The notes: generated from the letters alone by a model not told the origin. DNA of 64,000 bases from Sinotaia quadrata (GCA_028829895.1 CM054182.1:35968879-36032878), one strand, 5' to 3'. Positions 14,221 to 30,845 are shown, counted from the stretch's first letter. Translations and numbers: made by a program.

Positions 14221-15460
14221 GATTGGTGGAAAAAAAGCCACAGGAAAAAAGTCATGGGAAAAATGTCACAAGTTTTGCTAGGGAAAAAAGTCACAGGAAA
14301 AAAGTCACTGGAAAAAAGTCACAGACGATAAATCACAGAAAAATGTGTATGAATCTGACGTGTTATCACTAAACAAATACACATTTACACATACAACATA
14401 AATTAACCTGGTATTTGTTTTATGTAGTTGTGTGTTTTTGATAATACTGTACTATTTTCTTTGTTTTATTCTTAAACAAGACAGTCATTGTCGGTTTTGT
14501 TTGCTTTACTTATTTTTAAAGTACTTTTCTTGTTTATTACATGTGATTGGTAATTGTAGACTAAAATGTTCTAAAAAATCACCTAAATACATTAGCAACA
14601 AATGTTTAGTCATTTTAGTGTGATGTGACCACTCGAAACATGATTTCATTGATGTCTTTTTATTTAATTTCATTTTATATTAATATGTCAGTTTCTTTTC
14701 ACTTCTGGAAATTATTTCCCGACCGAGATTAAAACTCTGAACTATATTACTGTAATATTAATAGTGTTCTATTGTTCTTATACTAGTCGGCGATTATAAA
14801 ATTTAAATATGGTATTAATTGGTCGAAACGGTCAGCATATCTGTAAATTCTAATAAACTATAAATTTGAACGGTGGCATGCAATATTAAATAAAACTCAC
14901 CTACCATACAGCATCTAAAAATGTTTATAGTGCATTGAATGCTATAATCATATGATTGCATTTGGCATCTTATTTTATGTTTAGTTCCCAAAATTATTGC
15001 ATATAGTAAACATTTAAACTAATTTTAGTTTATTTTGTGATTTTTCTCGTGATATGAAAAGAACGCAAAATTATTTTTAAAATTTAATTTATTTATTTGA
15101 TACTCATACATGCTTAGATATGAAAATGCTTACTTGTTTAGTGATAACACATCAGATTCATACACATTTTTCTGTGATTTATCTTCTGTGACTTTTTTTC
15201 CTAGTCACACACACACATTTAACCACGATCCTAATGAGCCATCGCTTTCTGTGATATGTACATGATATACAAATCACACACACATGCACGCACACACACG
15301 CACGCGCACGCGCACGCACACACACACACACACACACACACATTTAACCACGATCCTAATGAGCCGTCGCTTTCTGTGACTTTTCTTCCGTGACTTTTTT
15401 TCCTGTGACTTTTTTCTTGTGACTTTATTTCCTGTGACTTTTTTCTGTGACTTTTTTCCC
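14221..15460. mobile_element. Nested foldback-like element with tandem-repeat inverted ends
   Basis: Compared with the intact 198-bp MITE, this block interrupts the family sequence. Its left side carries copies of a unit close to ggaaaaaagtcaca (about 14228-14335) and its right side the inverse, tgtgactttttt (about 15376-15457). Inside these lie inverted copies of a further segment: gaatctgacgtgttatcac (about 14351-14369) against gtgataacacatcagattc (about 15140-15158). Flanks gcgggcaac (14212-14220) and gcgggcacc (15461-15469) differ at one base of nine, a candidate 9-bp target duplication as made by foldback and Mutator-like elements. The core is AT-rich with no transposase. A direct repeat (catttaaccacgatcctaa) brackets a CA/CG tract on the right. 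Confidence 0.65.
15276..15341. repeat. Alternating purine-pyrimidine (CA/CG)n tract
   Basis: A run of about 65 bases alternating cac, acg and gcgc steps, including cgcgcacgcgcacg, followed by pure CA. Such alternation is the classic Z-DNA-prone pattern. It lies inside the nested element of ALKBH5 intron 2 and is bracketed by two copies of a roughly 36-bp direct repeat at about 15219 and 15341. Confidence 0.85.
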
Positions 15461-15851
15461 GCGGGCACCGTGTTGGTGACCCCTGGTATATACACACAAG
15501 GTGTGGATGAGTTTGATATCTGCATGTTTGGGAAGGGAATAAAACTAAAAATAGAAGCATATAAATTAAAAAGCATAGATCATTGAATAGGCATAGATTT
15601 TGATAAAATTTAACTAGTATATTAGTTTGTAAGACAAAACAACCATTTTATACACTTTAAGTTTAACTAAACATGGTAATAATCCTATCTATATTTTGGG
15701 TTGTTCTGGATATATGCAAAGAGTAGAAAAAATTCAAGAGTTTGCCTGTACAAGCTAAAATTATTACAAATAATAATTTTTCAAGATTTATAAATGTAAA
15801 TCTATAGAATTCAATAAAAAAAAATTTAAAAATCAGTGCTGAAAGAGCTTA

Positions 15852-19616
<3,765 letters not shown>

Positions 19617-20216
19617 CACCACCAGACTGCTATAGAATGGTTACCATTATTCTCATCTTAAATCAAGCTGTTCTCACCAGAACATGCTTTAGATTGGTTA
19701 CCATTCTTCTCATCCTAAATAAAGTTGTCCTCATCAGACCATGCTATAGAATGGTTACCTTTCTTCTCATCCTAAATAAAGTTGTCCTCATCAGACCATG
19801 CTATAGATTGGTTACCATTCTCATCCTAAATTAAGCTGTCCTCACCAGATCATGCTATAGACTGGTTATCATTTTCTTCATCCTAAACCAAACTGTCCTC
19901 ACCAGACCATGCTGTAGATTGGTTACCATTCTTCTCATCCTAAATCAAGCTGTTATTACCAGACTGCTATAGATTGGTTACCATTCTTCTCATCCTAAAT
20001 CAAGCTGTTATTACCAGACTGCTATAGATTGGTTACCATTCTTCTCATCCTAAATCAAGATTTTTTTCACCAGACCATGCTATAGATTGATTATCATTCT
20101 TTTCATCCTAGATCAAGATTTTATCACTAGATCATGCTATAGATTGGTTATCATTCTTTTCATCCTAGATCAAGTTGTTATTACCAGACTGTGCTATGGA
20201 TTGGTTACCATTCTCA
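19617..20216. repeat. 57-bp minisatellite, about 10.5 copies
   Basis: Tandem units of 54-58 bp beginning ctatagattggttaccat and continuing ttctcatcctaaatcaag are repeated ten times plus a partial copy. Adjacent copies are well preserved and differ by point changes and small deletions (for example loss of ttctcat). Units of exactly 57 bp are a multiple of three, which is why stretches of the array stay open on the plus strand; I do not regard that as coding. It lies in the divergent ALKBH5-fascin intergenic region. Confidence 0.93.
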
Positions 20217-23167
20217 GTAATTGTACAATAATATTTACATCAGGAACATATATTCAGTTAAGAACTGAGAGCTTTTATAACATTGTAACATTGTTGTATT
20301 ACTATACGCAAAGACTAATATCATGTTATATAACAATTATAAATATTGTTTTATCTTCTGTACTTTTTTTCCAATTGGTCAGTGTCTTAATCTAACCTTT
20401 TGTTACTTTGTAAAGCCAGCAACTCATTCATTTTCTGTTTGTTTTATGAACTGTCTACACTTGTCTAGACATGGTTGAGTGGACTGAGGATGAGACTTTT
20501 ATCAGTATATCAATTTGAGTGGTGTGCAATCAGTCATGTAAATTTGTGGCCATATTTTTGCCTGAGCTGTGGAATGTAAGAGGAGTGAGTATGGCATACG
20601 ACACCATCATCTGTAATGGTACTCATCCATAAGTCACAAGTTTGGGGCCTCTCCTTATGATTTTGAACTTTCATACTTGCACAAATTCGGACTTCTCTGT
20701 TAAAAATATATTATAAATCCCTAGACTGTAACTTTCCATGAGATCACAGTTTACAGTTTATCTGTTATTGCCTTGTTTGCATTGTTGAATTTTTTACACT
20801 TCTCTTTAATTAGTTAAGTTTAGCTAATATGATTACTATCTATTTTGCAATTTTTCACTTCAGAAAGTTTTATTTAACTGTGAGTGCATGTAATTTTGTT
20901 GTTAAAATATATTTTCTCTTCAATTTTCATGCTAGTAAAATACAGTTAAACAAGCATTGCATCAAAAACCCATGCAGAATTTATAGAGGCAGCAACATTT
21001 TAAAGTATACAGGAAAAGACATTAAAGGTTAATGTGCTTGGGGTCCTTTCAATAGAAGGGGCCCAATATTTGTTCCTTCAAAAAAGAATTGTCATGAAAT
21101 ATGAAAATACATAATGATCAATTTTTTGCAGGGTGCATGGCAAGCTGATTCTCAGTGAAACAGAGAGTGTGTGTATGTGTTTACGCATGCATGAAGAAAA
21201 TAGGGGCAGAGGGGTACATTTTAAATATTTTTGCAGGGGGTCCCAGCATTTGAAGTTATGCTACTGGATTATAGTGAAAAGGAAAGAGAGAAGATTGAAA
21301 ATGAGATATAGTGAAAGTGGAAAGGAAGAAAATTATATCTGCTAAACTAGAACAAAGAGAACTGGAAGAAAAAAGAATAACTGTAGAGATGTTTAGAGTT
21401 GAGAAACATTAGAAATGATTTTTGTCATATTCTTATGTTTGTGTTTAGTGGAAGTACTGAGAACTTTTATAAGAATAAACACTGTATTAAGATATATTTA
21501 TTATTATTATTTATTATAATTAAAGTCAGTTCACCATTAAATTATGAAGTAGTATATATCCTAAAACCTGCATAATTCAGATTTGATCAGCATAATCTGA
21601 CAAATGTCATTTAAAATAAAAAATAAAAATTGATTACAGATTTATAGTCTAACAATTTGCTTCTTGTTAATTTTATATTTCCTAATGCAAAGATCACTCT
21701 TAAACTGTAAATATAAGTACTAAATTTTGTTATTTTGATTTCATGTGCACCGTTAATGGAAAATATTACAGAATATTCCTTGTAAACCTATTTTTAAAAG
21801 TTTAATCATTCGTAATATTTTGTCTCATGATTTTGGCCTTAAATGTGCCATGTCAACTTAGAAATTTGTGAGTATCCACAGTTTTACACCAACAACAAAG
21901 ATGTAACTTCAGCAGTTATTAATTAAGACATCTATCTTTTGAAATATTCTATGGGATTTTTAATTTAATTTAATTTTTAAAGTGACCCAAGAAACATCTG
22001 CTGAAGACATAATGAGGCACTTGCTTTATGCTTAATTAGCTTCTGCTGAAGTTCACTTAAATGCAAATCTTAGAGTTATATGCTGTGTTTCTTTTTGGTG
22101 AAAAATATATACAACAATTCTGAAAATCCCATATATATATATATTGTACAAATTTCAATCTGTAAATGATGAATTAAGACTTTTTACAAAAATTAAATAG
22201 CAATGTAAATTGTTTGCTATTACGTTTTAAAAATCACTGTATTTTATGACTCTATTGTGGGATTTTAGAAATAAGTTTACTTTCTGAATGATATCATCTG
22301 AATCTTCATGTTTCTCAGTACCTTAAAGTTTTATTTGTAATTATTTTTAAATTGTTAAAATGTGCACTCTGATCACAAATTAGTTTTAAAAAATTATATG
22401 CTATTTAATGTTATTACTTACACAGCATAGCTTGTTAAGTTTAATTAAATAAGTTGTAATTGTAAAATGAGGGACTCTACAGGAGCAGATTTTGTTAATG
22501 CTTAACATTTGATGGGATATAACTCCTGTTGTTATGCATGTTTTCAAAGGGAGGTAACCACTTTTCTTGTAGTTTTAATAATAATTAATAGCCTACTTTT
22601 TCAACTCGCACGTTACAAAGAGCGATTACGTATAAAGGTATCTACGTTTACAAACTTTCAGATGAACAAACTGAACAGAAAATATGTTTTAGAATTTTAT
22701 ATAAAATAAAATAAACGGTAATAACGACAAAGTGCTATGCGTGCATATAAAAATATAATAATTTTAAAATGATTTAATAACATTTATTAATTATAAATGT
22801 CTTGGTAACACCGAAAATATAAAATAAGCTTAACACCATCCCATATAAGTAAACGGTAGGGGATAATTTAAAAACAATAAAAGAGTGCGGTGGTGGTGGT
22901 AGTGGAGTATGTTGAGAAAGGATACTACTAACCAACCGGAACATAGCTTGTAGCAGTTTTTCAACCAGCCTAAGTATTCAACCAATCAACGCGAATGTTA
23001 CTTGCATCCCTTGTATGCGTGTATCGTCTGCTTGGTAGCAGATGGGTAGAGATTAGTAAGCTGGCAGGAGCTACTCCTCTGACATCGCATGCGACAAATA
23101 TTGGTCTTAAAATTTATAATTTGAATCAGAATTTTAAAACAGAATATTATATCGCCGCGAACTGAAA
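20217..23167. other. Intergenic region and fascin 5' flank
   Basis: AT-rich and without any recognisable exon. Two patches of different composition occur at about 20560-20690 and 21030-21260 (g-rich, with ggggtcc, gggggtccc), perhaps old repeats I cannot classify. The last 300 bases become less AT-rich: a ggtggtggtggtagtgg run at about 22890 and a CCAAT motif in caaccaatcaacgcg at about 22980 lie within 200 bases of the fascin start and could be promoter elements, but no TATA box or initiator can be assigned. Confidence 0.4.
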
Positions 23168-24008
23168 ATGACATCAATGAGCGCAGTAAATGGCGCGATC
23201 AAATCAGGAACGGAAAGGGAATGGAAAGTTGGTTTGATCAATAACACTCAAAAATATCTTACGGCTGAAACATTTGGTTTCAAAATCAATGTAACGGGCA
23301 CTGCTTTAAAGAAAAAACAGATATTCTCGCTCGTGGAGGATTCAGAGGAATTAATCTGCATACGAAGTAATCTCGGCCGTTATTTGTCTGGCGATAAATA
23401 CGGCAATGTTACTTGTGAAGCCGAAGAAATTGGTCAATCTGAGAGATTTGCCATAGAGTATGCCAAAGATAACTCTGGTCGCTGGGCCTTCCGAAACGTG
23501 TTACACGGTCTTTATTTGGGTTGTGTAAACGAAATTCCAAAATTTGCTTCGTCCGTGTCTGAAAATGAATTATGGACCATTCAACTGTCCATTCATCCTA
23601 TGGTTCATATGCGTAACGTCCACAGAAAGAGATATGTGCACCTTGGTGAGAATGAACTACAAATCACTCAAGTCATCCCGTGGGGTATAAAACCTTTTCT
23701 TCTTCTGGAATATGTGGATGGAAAATATGCGATCAAGACTTACGACAATCGCTACCTTAAAATGAATGGAGAACTGTCGCACACTTTGTCAGAGGATGGC
23801 AGATACAACCTGGAGATACGGACTGGCGAAAACGGTGGTCTAGTATTTCAGGATAAGTCTGGATGTTACCTAACTGGAGTGGGTTCTACGGCCATCATGA
23901 AAGGACGTATGAAGCAAGTAGGAAAGGATGAATTATTTACACTAGATGAAACGCATCCCTCAGTAAGGCTTCTCTCATACTTCAACAAGAAAGTCTCAAT
24001 CAAACAAG
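23168..24008 (+). CDS. FSCN1: Fascin, coding exon 1 (beta-trefoils 1 and 2)
   Basis: First of four coding exons of a 507-residue fascin (human 493), a cytoplasmic protein that cross-links actin filaments into tight parallel bundles in filopodia and similar protrusions. This exon encodes residues 1-280: a 20-residue tail, then VGLINNTQKYLTAETFGFK (21-39, typical start of trefoil 1), LKKKQIF (47-53), LGRYLSGDKYGNVTCE, trefoil 2 with RKRYVHL and IPWGI, and KVGKDELFTL near its end. ATG 23168 has A at -3; a second ATG three codons on is possible. The exon ends CAAG|GTATTT in phase 1, soon after KKVSIKQ, whose Ser277 aligns with human Ser274. The serine equivalent to human Ser39 is Ala46. One large first exon is also the vertebrate arrangement. 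Confidence 0.97.
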
Positions 24009-24385
24009 GTATTTTTAAAAAATGTTCTCCCCAACCCCCCGAAACAACTATCATGATTTCATGCAGTTTAAAATACTATAGGCCGACATGTAAAATTATA
24101 ATTTTTAATAATAAAAATATTTTTAAAGCTAATTAATCTACCAGCAAATCGTGGAATATATTCAAACCTGGTGCAGTTTTTCTTATAGAGGGATCAGAGG
24201 TGAGCAATACTAAAGTTATTATAAATTTTTTATACAGTAATTAAATCCAGAAAATGTGTAAAAAATTAGAACATGTAATTGAAAACACTTGAAGAGTTAG
24301 TAGGCAGTCAATAGGTAGGCTAATTCTCAATCTCGGATGGTGGTTTGATCCAATACGTTGCTTATTTTAGAAGATGGGTAAGATC

Positions 24386-24560
24386 CAGTGTCGTCTTAAT
24401 GCATGGGCACGCTAGGCAGTTGCCCGGGGGGCTTCATGCTAGTCTATGTACGTTGTGACTGGATGCCAGTTTTTATTCCTGTTTTGAGTGGTTGTTTAGG
24501 TAGGGGCCGCAGTGCACACTGCTTTGCCCATGGACCTATCATACTGTTAAGACGGCCCTG
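24386..24560. mobile_element. hAT MITE (175 bp) with 8-bp target duplication
   Basis: The left end reads cagtgtcgtcttaatgcatg and the right end, on minus, cagggccgtcttaacag. Flanks are gtaagatc (24378-24385) and gtaatatc (24561-24568), 7 of 8 identical. Inside, gcccggggggc stands out as GC-rich against the intron. It is of a different TIR family from the CAGGGGTCACC elements. Confidence 0.8.
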
Positions 24561-25729
24561 GTAATATCCCATGTAAATTAAAACTGAATGCATATATATT
24601 CCCACTTTAATATATGAGGACTTTATGTTGTCATAACGGAAAGTAGTTGTAGTTAGTTTCACCTCTGAAATAAGTCAATCGATCAGAGTAATATACATTG
24701 TAACTTGATTAATTTCTACTTATCGTGCATCTTCTAACATTTGTTGATTTCGCGGATGGTTATTTATATATAGCCTAAATATCAAAAGTCAGCCACAGCT
24801 GAGTAACTACAACCAGGCAGTCGTTGGCGGCGTTGATGCTTGGTGTTTTTTAATCGTAGCAAATAAGTATAATAGTATGAATGTCGGTAGTAAAAATAAA
24901 TGACGGTTTTGCCCCTGCTATTTTATTTGACTGCTATTTAGCAGTCAAAGTTTGAGTGATTGCTGAACCTTTTGATGTTTAATAAGTCATTGCTTATTTG
25001 GGCTGTTTTGGCGATTTCCTGTCATTTCACTTACTGACAAGCTTTGATCTTTTCTTCCTTGTATAGGATGGCGAAGAAAAATCAGAGCAAATCATCACAT
25101 TGTTTATTAATGATTATTGGCACGTGCACATTTTTCCTTTAGAAATTCATTTTTGGCACGAACTGTAGTGTTGTCTTGAATGTCCCCCCCCCCCTTTTTG
25201 CACAAAAAAAATATATAAAATCTCCCTTCGCGCGCGCACCGTTATCATTATACAACTGCTAAAGTAGTATTGTTACTAAAATTATGTTAATACTTTGGGT
25301 CCAGTAGCGTTTAGTGATAAGATTTGCATAAACTGATAAAGGATAAAATATCTTGATTCGCTATTCGCTTATTGTTAATAAGAGCTTGAAATTTAAAATC
25401 TACTAAAAACTGCGTTCTTCAGCAAAGTCAGTAATTAATTTATTCAATCATTTTCGTTGCTTCTTTAGTTTCCATTATTAATCGATCCTGGCATATACTG
25501 TTTCTTAGCTTTGATTACTTTCAGTTTTGGAGGATCGTTTTGCACTTGCCACTGTAACAGGCAATGTTAGAAAGAGAAGAGCCGTGACTATCACAGCAAA
25601 TCCTGAAGATATTACAGTGTAATTCACATTCAGTAAATCACTGTTGACATTTCCCTTTGAAGATAACATACTTGGTTATTGCTCAGAAAGAAACTAGCTG
25701 TAAGGGATATGCATCGATCAGTTTATCAG

Positions 25730-26930
25730 GGGTATTCATCTTGAGCCATAGCAGCTCTTACTAGATCTTTATCGTCGACTGTACAGAGTAGCCTATATTA
25801 GGTTGAAAAGTATTGAGAATTTGTCTGCAACTAGTTTCATGTCTTTGAATCTGTTATTATGAAATAGCAGTATCAAGAGTGGCAATACAAGCTTATTCGA
25901 AAATAATCTTCCGGGCTGGTTATCAGCAGGTCTTTATTAGTTCATCAGATGTCATTTACACCTCCCCTCCCAAATATTTTTTTCTTGAAAATCTTCATTA
26001 ACAGTAACACCCCATTCATTTCACACTGTCACAGCTTCATTTGCTTTGTCAGAATCTTTCTGGTTATCTAACAACGCTTTTAATGCTGCCTGTAAATATT
26101 CTGTTGCTTTCAGTATTTTCTTTGGAGGTACTAGCAAGTTAAAACAAAAACAAATTCAAATGTTTCTATAAAATTTTTGTAACCGCAAATCTTTTCTCTC
26201 GTCTCTCTTTATGCCCTGCAGATTGATCAGTTTTCGTGTTCATAACCTCTCGACAACGATGCTAACTTCCATCAGTTACCTGAGTCGGCCAGCTCAGCAC
26301 GTAAGATTCATAAAACAAATCCCATCTTTTGTATACTGCATCAAAAAAAGAACTGTACAATTATTGTAGACCATAAAGAATGCAGACGCCTTTTTTTTTT
26401 TTTTTTAAAGCAACCAACAGCACCGTTAAGAACAATCAACAAGATTAAGATTTGTGTGCAGTACAGTGAATTTATGTAGCCTTAGGTTGTTTCTCTAAGA
26501 TTCTTTTCTTAAGGCCCTTGTAGGCTCCACTCATTGTTCAGGCACCATTATAATTCTTTGTCTCCTATGTTGGGATGTACTTTTTTCGTGTAAAATGTCA
26601 AAAACTTGGATAGACCCCCCCCCCCAACTCTCATTTTTACATTCATATAAACCCCAAAATGTTTCTGTAATTAGTATTTCTTTCTTGTCATCTTGAATGA
26701 TTGTCACACACCGGAATATTTGTTTTAAATGATCTGGTTTAGAAATGTCTTGGGTTGTCTGTAATGATGGGAAAAACATGGGGCGGATTTGCATTTCTTG
26801 AGGAAGACTATTCCAAGTGCACTGCTAGTACGGAGATAAATTCATTCCAAATGGATGGGCTAAGACACTTTGTTGTTTCTTCTTTCTTTATGGTTTATCA
26901 AGAACTTCTCTCATTATACTTTATAGGATC
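25730..26930 (-). pseudogene. Decayed hAT-family transposase (DUF4371/TTF type)
   Basis: Fragments of a hAT transposase are readable on the minus strand in several frames. They run from right to left: a segment with DISKPDHLKQIFRCV and ITETFWGLYE (26640-26745), matching the family pattern DISHxxQLxxxxRYV then ExFxGF; a damaged stretch corresponding to RGQGYDNGANMSG, surviving as YNGA..TMSGAYKGLKKR (about 26490-26560); KALLDNQKDSDKANEAV (about 26040-26100); and PEDYFRISLY followed after a frameshift by LDTAIS (about 25865-25920), as in the family's YFRxxLYxxxLDxxI. Stops and frameshifts are frequent, so it is inactive. It may or may not be related to the MITEs nearby; no complete terminal repeats were found around it. 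Confidence 0.65.
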
Positions 26931-29900
26931 AAATTCAACAAGCAATTCAACCCGAATTCAGACATCACCTGTCACTTATGATCACTGAATAGTTGAGACT
27001 TTATCGCAACACTTGTAAAAGTTGTATTCAGCACTATTTTTTTTAAATCAGCATTTTAATTCTTGCACAAAAAAAATGTTCCTCCTTTCTTGCAGTTGAT
27101 TCAAATTTTCGTCCAAAATGTCATTTTCACTGTTCAAACGTCAATCATGAAATATCTGATTTTATGTGATCTTTTATTTTTCTGCACAAATCTCGCCAAT
27201 AACAACAAATTTCAATAGACTAAACAGGATGGTGTTATGAATTATTGCGATCCTCAAAAACTCAGCATGGTTTACTCTATGAAAATAGTGCAACCAAGAA
27301 ACGAGTATGATAAGTTCTGTTTTGCTCGTTATTGTGTAAGTAAAGGGTAGAGAAAGATCTTTCCTTATGGACATTTTCGGAAAAGGTCCTGCTGGCGTGC
27401 ATGAGCGATTTTCGATAACAAATCTTTTTAATTTGACAGTACATCAGAAGAAAAACGCCACCACCCGTCAGTTGGATATTTTTTTTTCACAAAAGCGTAT
27501 TTACTAATTTAGTTGATGGTTACCGTTATCAAGGTTACAGGAACGTCAAGATATTGAGAGGTCACAAGGTGCTGAGGATCAAATTTAATTCACTGATTAC
27601 TTAGTATAGGCACTGTTACATTTTCACTTTGTAATCCTTTTTGAATAAAAGCACTCATTGTTGGGTATTAATTTCATATCTTTTTAAATGTTCTGGGGAA
27701 ACCACATGGACTAGCATCCTATGCTTTTATGGAAACCATCCTTACATAAATTTGTTTAATTTTGGAAGATTTGTAATTGCTTCTCTTCTGCTTTCCCTCT
27801 TATATTTATAGTATTTAATTATAGCCACTAGTTGTACTGCTCATTAAAAAAAAGATTAAAAACTATACTTAACTTTTACAAGTTAACAGATTTTTTCCCA
27901 TTAAAGACTTGTATAAGCACACTATGCTTTAGAGATGGTTCACACCTGGATGGTGCCTATAATCAGCTGTACCCTGCTTAACCCACAAGAAGTCCAAGGA
28001 TCAGATTAATTATAGGGTGTGTTACCCTTCAGTTATTAGAATTTAAAATCTCTTGCAGTCCAGTATTTACACAGGGGCAGATGATTCTAAACATTGTAGT
28101 CTTGCAGATGTCTTCCTGGGCAGGGTTGTTGATTGAGGATGGATGACTGACAAATTGATCTAGTGTGTGAAGAATTATTGTCAGTATGGTAGTAGCAAAG
28201 GTCTGGAATTGTAGCACATAGCACACCAGAGCTTGGCCAAACAGGAGTCATAGCTTCTGTATACACTTACATAGAAAATATTTTAGTAGAAAGATTCCCG
28301 TGCAAAAATCTCTCATGGCACAAACACTTCAATTCAGCTGTTACTTAAGTGGTTGTATCTATGCATCTTCTTATAAAGTTGTTGATGCTTGATTTAATCA
28401 TATAAACATTATAATACATGTTTTGTCTTCAAGTTATCATTGTTAAGTCCAATCATTGTCAAGTCATAAGTTGCAACACTTTGTTTCAAGTCAAGCCTTG
28501 AGTGCCTAAAATCACTTTCAAGTCCCAAGTAGAGTCTCAAGGCTTAATTTTAAAAAAATGACATGTCACTTTTGCACAGCCCACCAATAAAATAATAATA
28601 ATATCAAAATAAGAAGTGTCAACACATCAGCTTCCACATTATGGTACATATTTACATATTGCTGAGCTCTGTCATAACCAAATTGTAGTTAAAGACTGAC
28701 TTATTTCTGGTGACTGGGGATCCAACACGACAGAATCACAATGAGCAACCAATTATCAGTTTCCTAACCACAGACTAACTATTCTTCTTTGTTTGAGATG
28801 ATTTATTCCATAAACACCTTGATCCTCATACTTTATAATGAAATCTAATATTTAATGCTGTGAGGCAAGATTCAGTGTGATTTGCATAGTTTGCATACTT
28901 ATATGGTTTCTTGAATGGTTTTTAATATGGCACAAAACAGTGGAAGTTGCTGCATTGCTATCAGTATCAGTGATCACAATGTGCACTTTACTGATTATGT
29001 TTTTTGTTCTTTGTCAAATTTATTAAATCCAAAGATTTTAGATATATACATTATTAACTGTTTGATAATTTTAACATTTAAAAAAATATGTTTACTTTGT
29101 AATTTAAAAAATGGTACATTTTAATAATTTAACATTTCATTAATAACTAATACATTTACATAAAAAATCAATAAGATTTATGCAAATTCCAAGACAGTAA
29201 ACTTTTTGCATTGTTGCTATCATTTTTTTAAATGTTAAAATCAGAAATTGAACCTAGATCAATAGATGCATTCAAAACAATGGAACACATTCACTAGGCC
29301 TCATTTCAAAAGAAAAGTAACCCACAACATACAACATAAATTATTGTTAACAAGTAAGCACAATATTTTAATTAATTAATTTTTTTTTTTAAATTGATTT
29401 TGCATCTTTATGGGTGTATATAATAATTGTTTACTTGACAGAATTCTTCTTCCAGAACAAAACTTTTGAGGGAGGAAGAATTATTTCAGGGAGCATTATT
29501 TTTTCTACTATGCAAAAATGGTTTATTGTAACTTATTGGTGAGGATTTTGTTTAGGTCACTGTGCTTAATGGATAGTCTGTAAAACCACTGCTCACAAAT
29601 TTAATAGGCATTGTTAGAAATTTTACAATTTGTTACTAACAATAGCAGCATTTTCAGACATTTTGTTCACCAAGTTGATTTAACAAAATTAGCAAGTCTC
29701 AAGTCACAAATAATGAATCCAAGGCTCAAGTTGAATCACCTAGGTTTTAATTTATATATATTGCAATTTAAAGAGAGATCAAGTCAGTTTGAATATTTTC
29801 TAGCATGCTAGGTAATCTTTCAGACAGATGAGTAATATACATGCACAAGTCTGGCAATTAATGGTTAACTTAATGCTAGTTTATGACATGCTTTAGAGAT

Positions 29901-30845
29901 CTTCCCCTCAAGTGAAGAGAGTAGTGGGGGAGGGAGAGATTTTGGACTAGGAGTAGGACAGACATCAAAGAAATTGTTGCCTCTTTCTATCAGTATCACA
30001 TGCACACACACACATATTGTTTTTATAGTCTTGGAAGGCATATCACAAAACCTGATACATACATTTATTATCAAATTCAACTGAAAAAGTAATTAAAAAA
30101 TAAAATAAAAACAATTATGTCTGTAATTAAAGTTGGAAGGGGAATGGGGAGGGAGTCACAAGGGTTCACAGGTTGGAAACCAAATAGGTCCATGATATAA
30201 AGACAGCTGACATATGTTTAAAAAATTCATTCTCTGAGTTGTCAGTGAAAGTTAAAAATAAACCATGAAGGAAAAAAGAGCAAAAACACAAAGAAAGTAG
30301 TTTTTGTATCATCTGTTGTAATCTGCACCACTCTTTTACCAATTCTTTGTAGTAGTACTGAATCTGACATTGACTGTAACAGTGTAAGGCTAGGGGTAGT
30401 ATTGTAAATAATGTACATTTGTTTTTTCATAAAAACTCACAACTGTTTAAAAATATTAATAAGTAAATAAGAAATCAATCCAAGCTTAAAAGACAAGCAA
30501 ACAACACCCTTTCTATTTTTGTAATTTTTAACATACAGGGTTAATTTTAGGATTATACTTTTAACCTGCTTCAAGCATTGTTTGTGTGTAGTAAATGGAT
30601 GGATGAATGTGACTAATAATGTTGGTATTATTAGCCATACTCACTCTTCTTGCACCCTGCAGCTAGGGTATGAACCAAGCCACAAATTGATTTGTTTTAC
30701 ACCAGACAAGATCAACAGAAATAGATGGCTCTTCCCCAAGTTTCAGTCATGATAAGACAGGTGTTGACAGTTGATAAAATAAACAGAGAACCTAATAAAT
30801 GATTAGAAGCAAATAAGTAATAAAAGGGAAGGCAAGACTCTAGGC

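Larger units (their letters stand above)
14080..15485. mobile_element. hAT MITE enlarged by a nested insertion; perfect 8-bp TSD
   Basis: The outer element starts CAGGGGTCACCAACC and ends, on the minus strand, CAGGGGTCACCAAC. It is flanked by gtatatac at 14072-14079 and again at 15486-15493, an exact 8-bp hAT target duplication. The first about 140 bp and last about 25 bp match the uninterrupted 198-bp copy at 57511-57708, which shows the family's intact form. The 1,240 bp in between (14221-15460) is foreign and annotated separately. It lies in ALKBH5 intron 2 and codes for no transposase. Confidence 0.92.
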
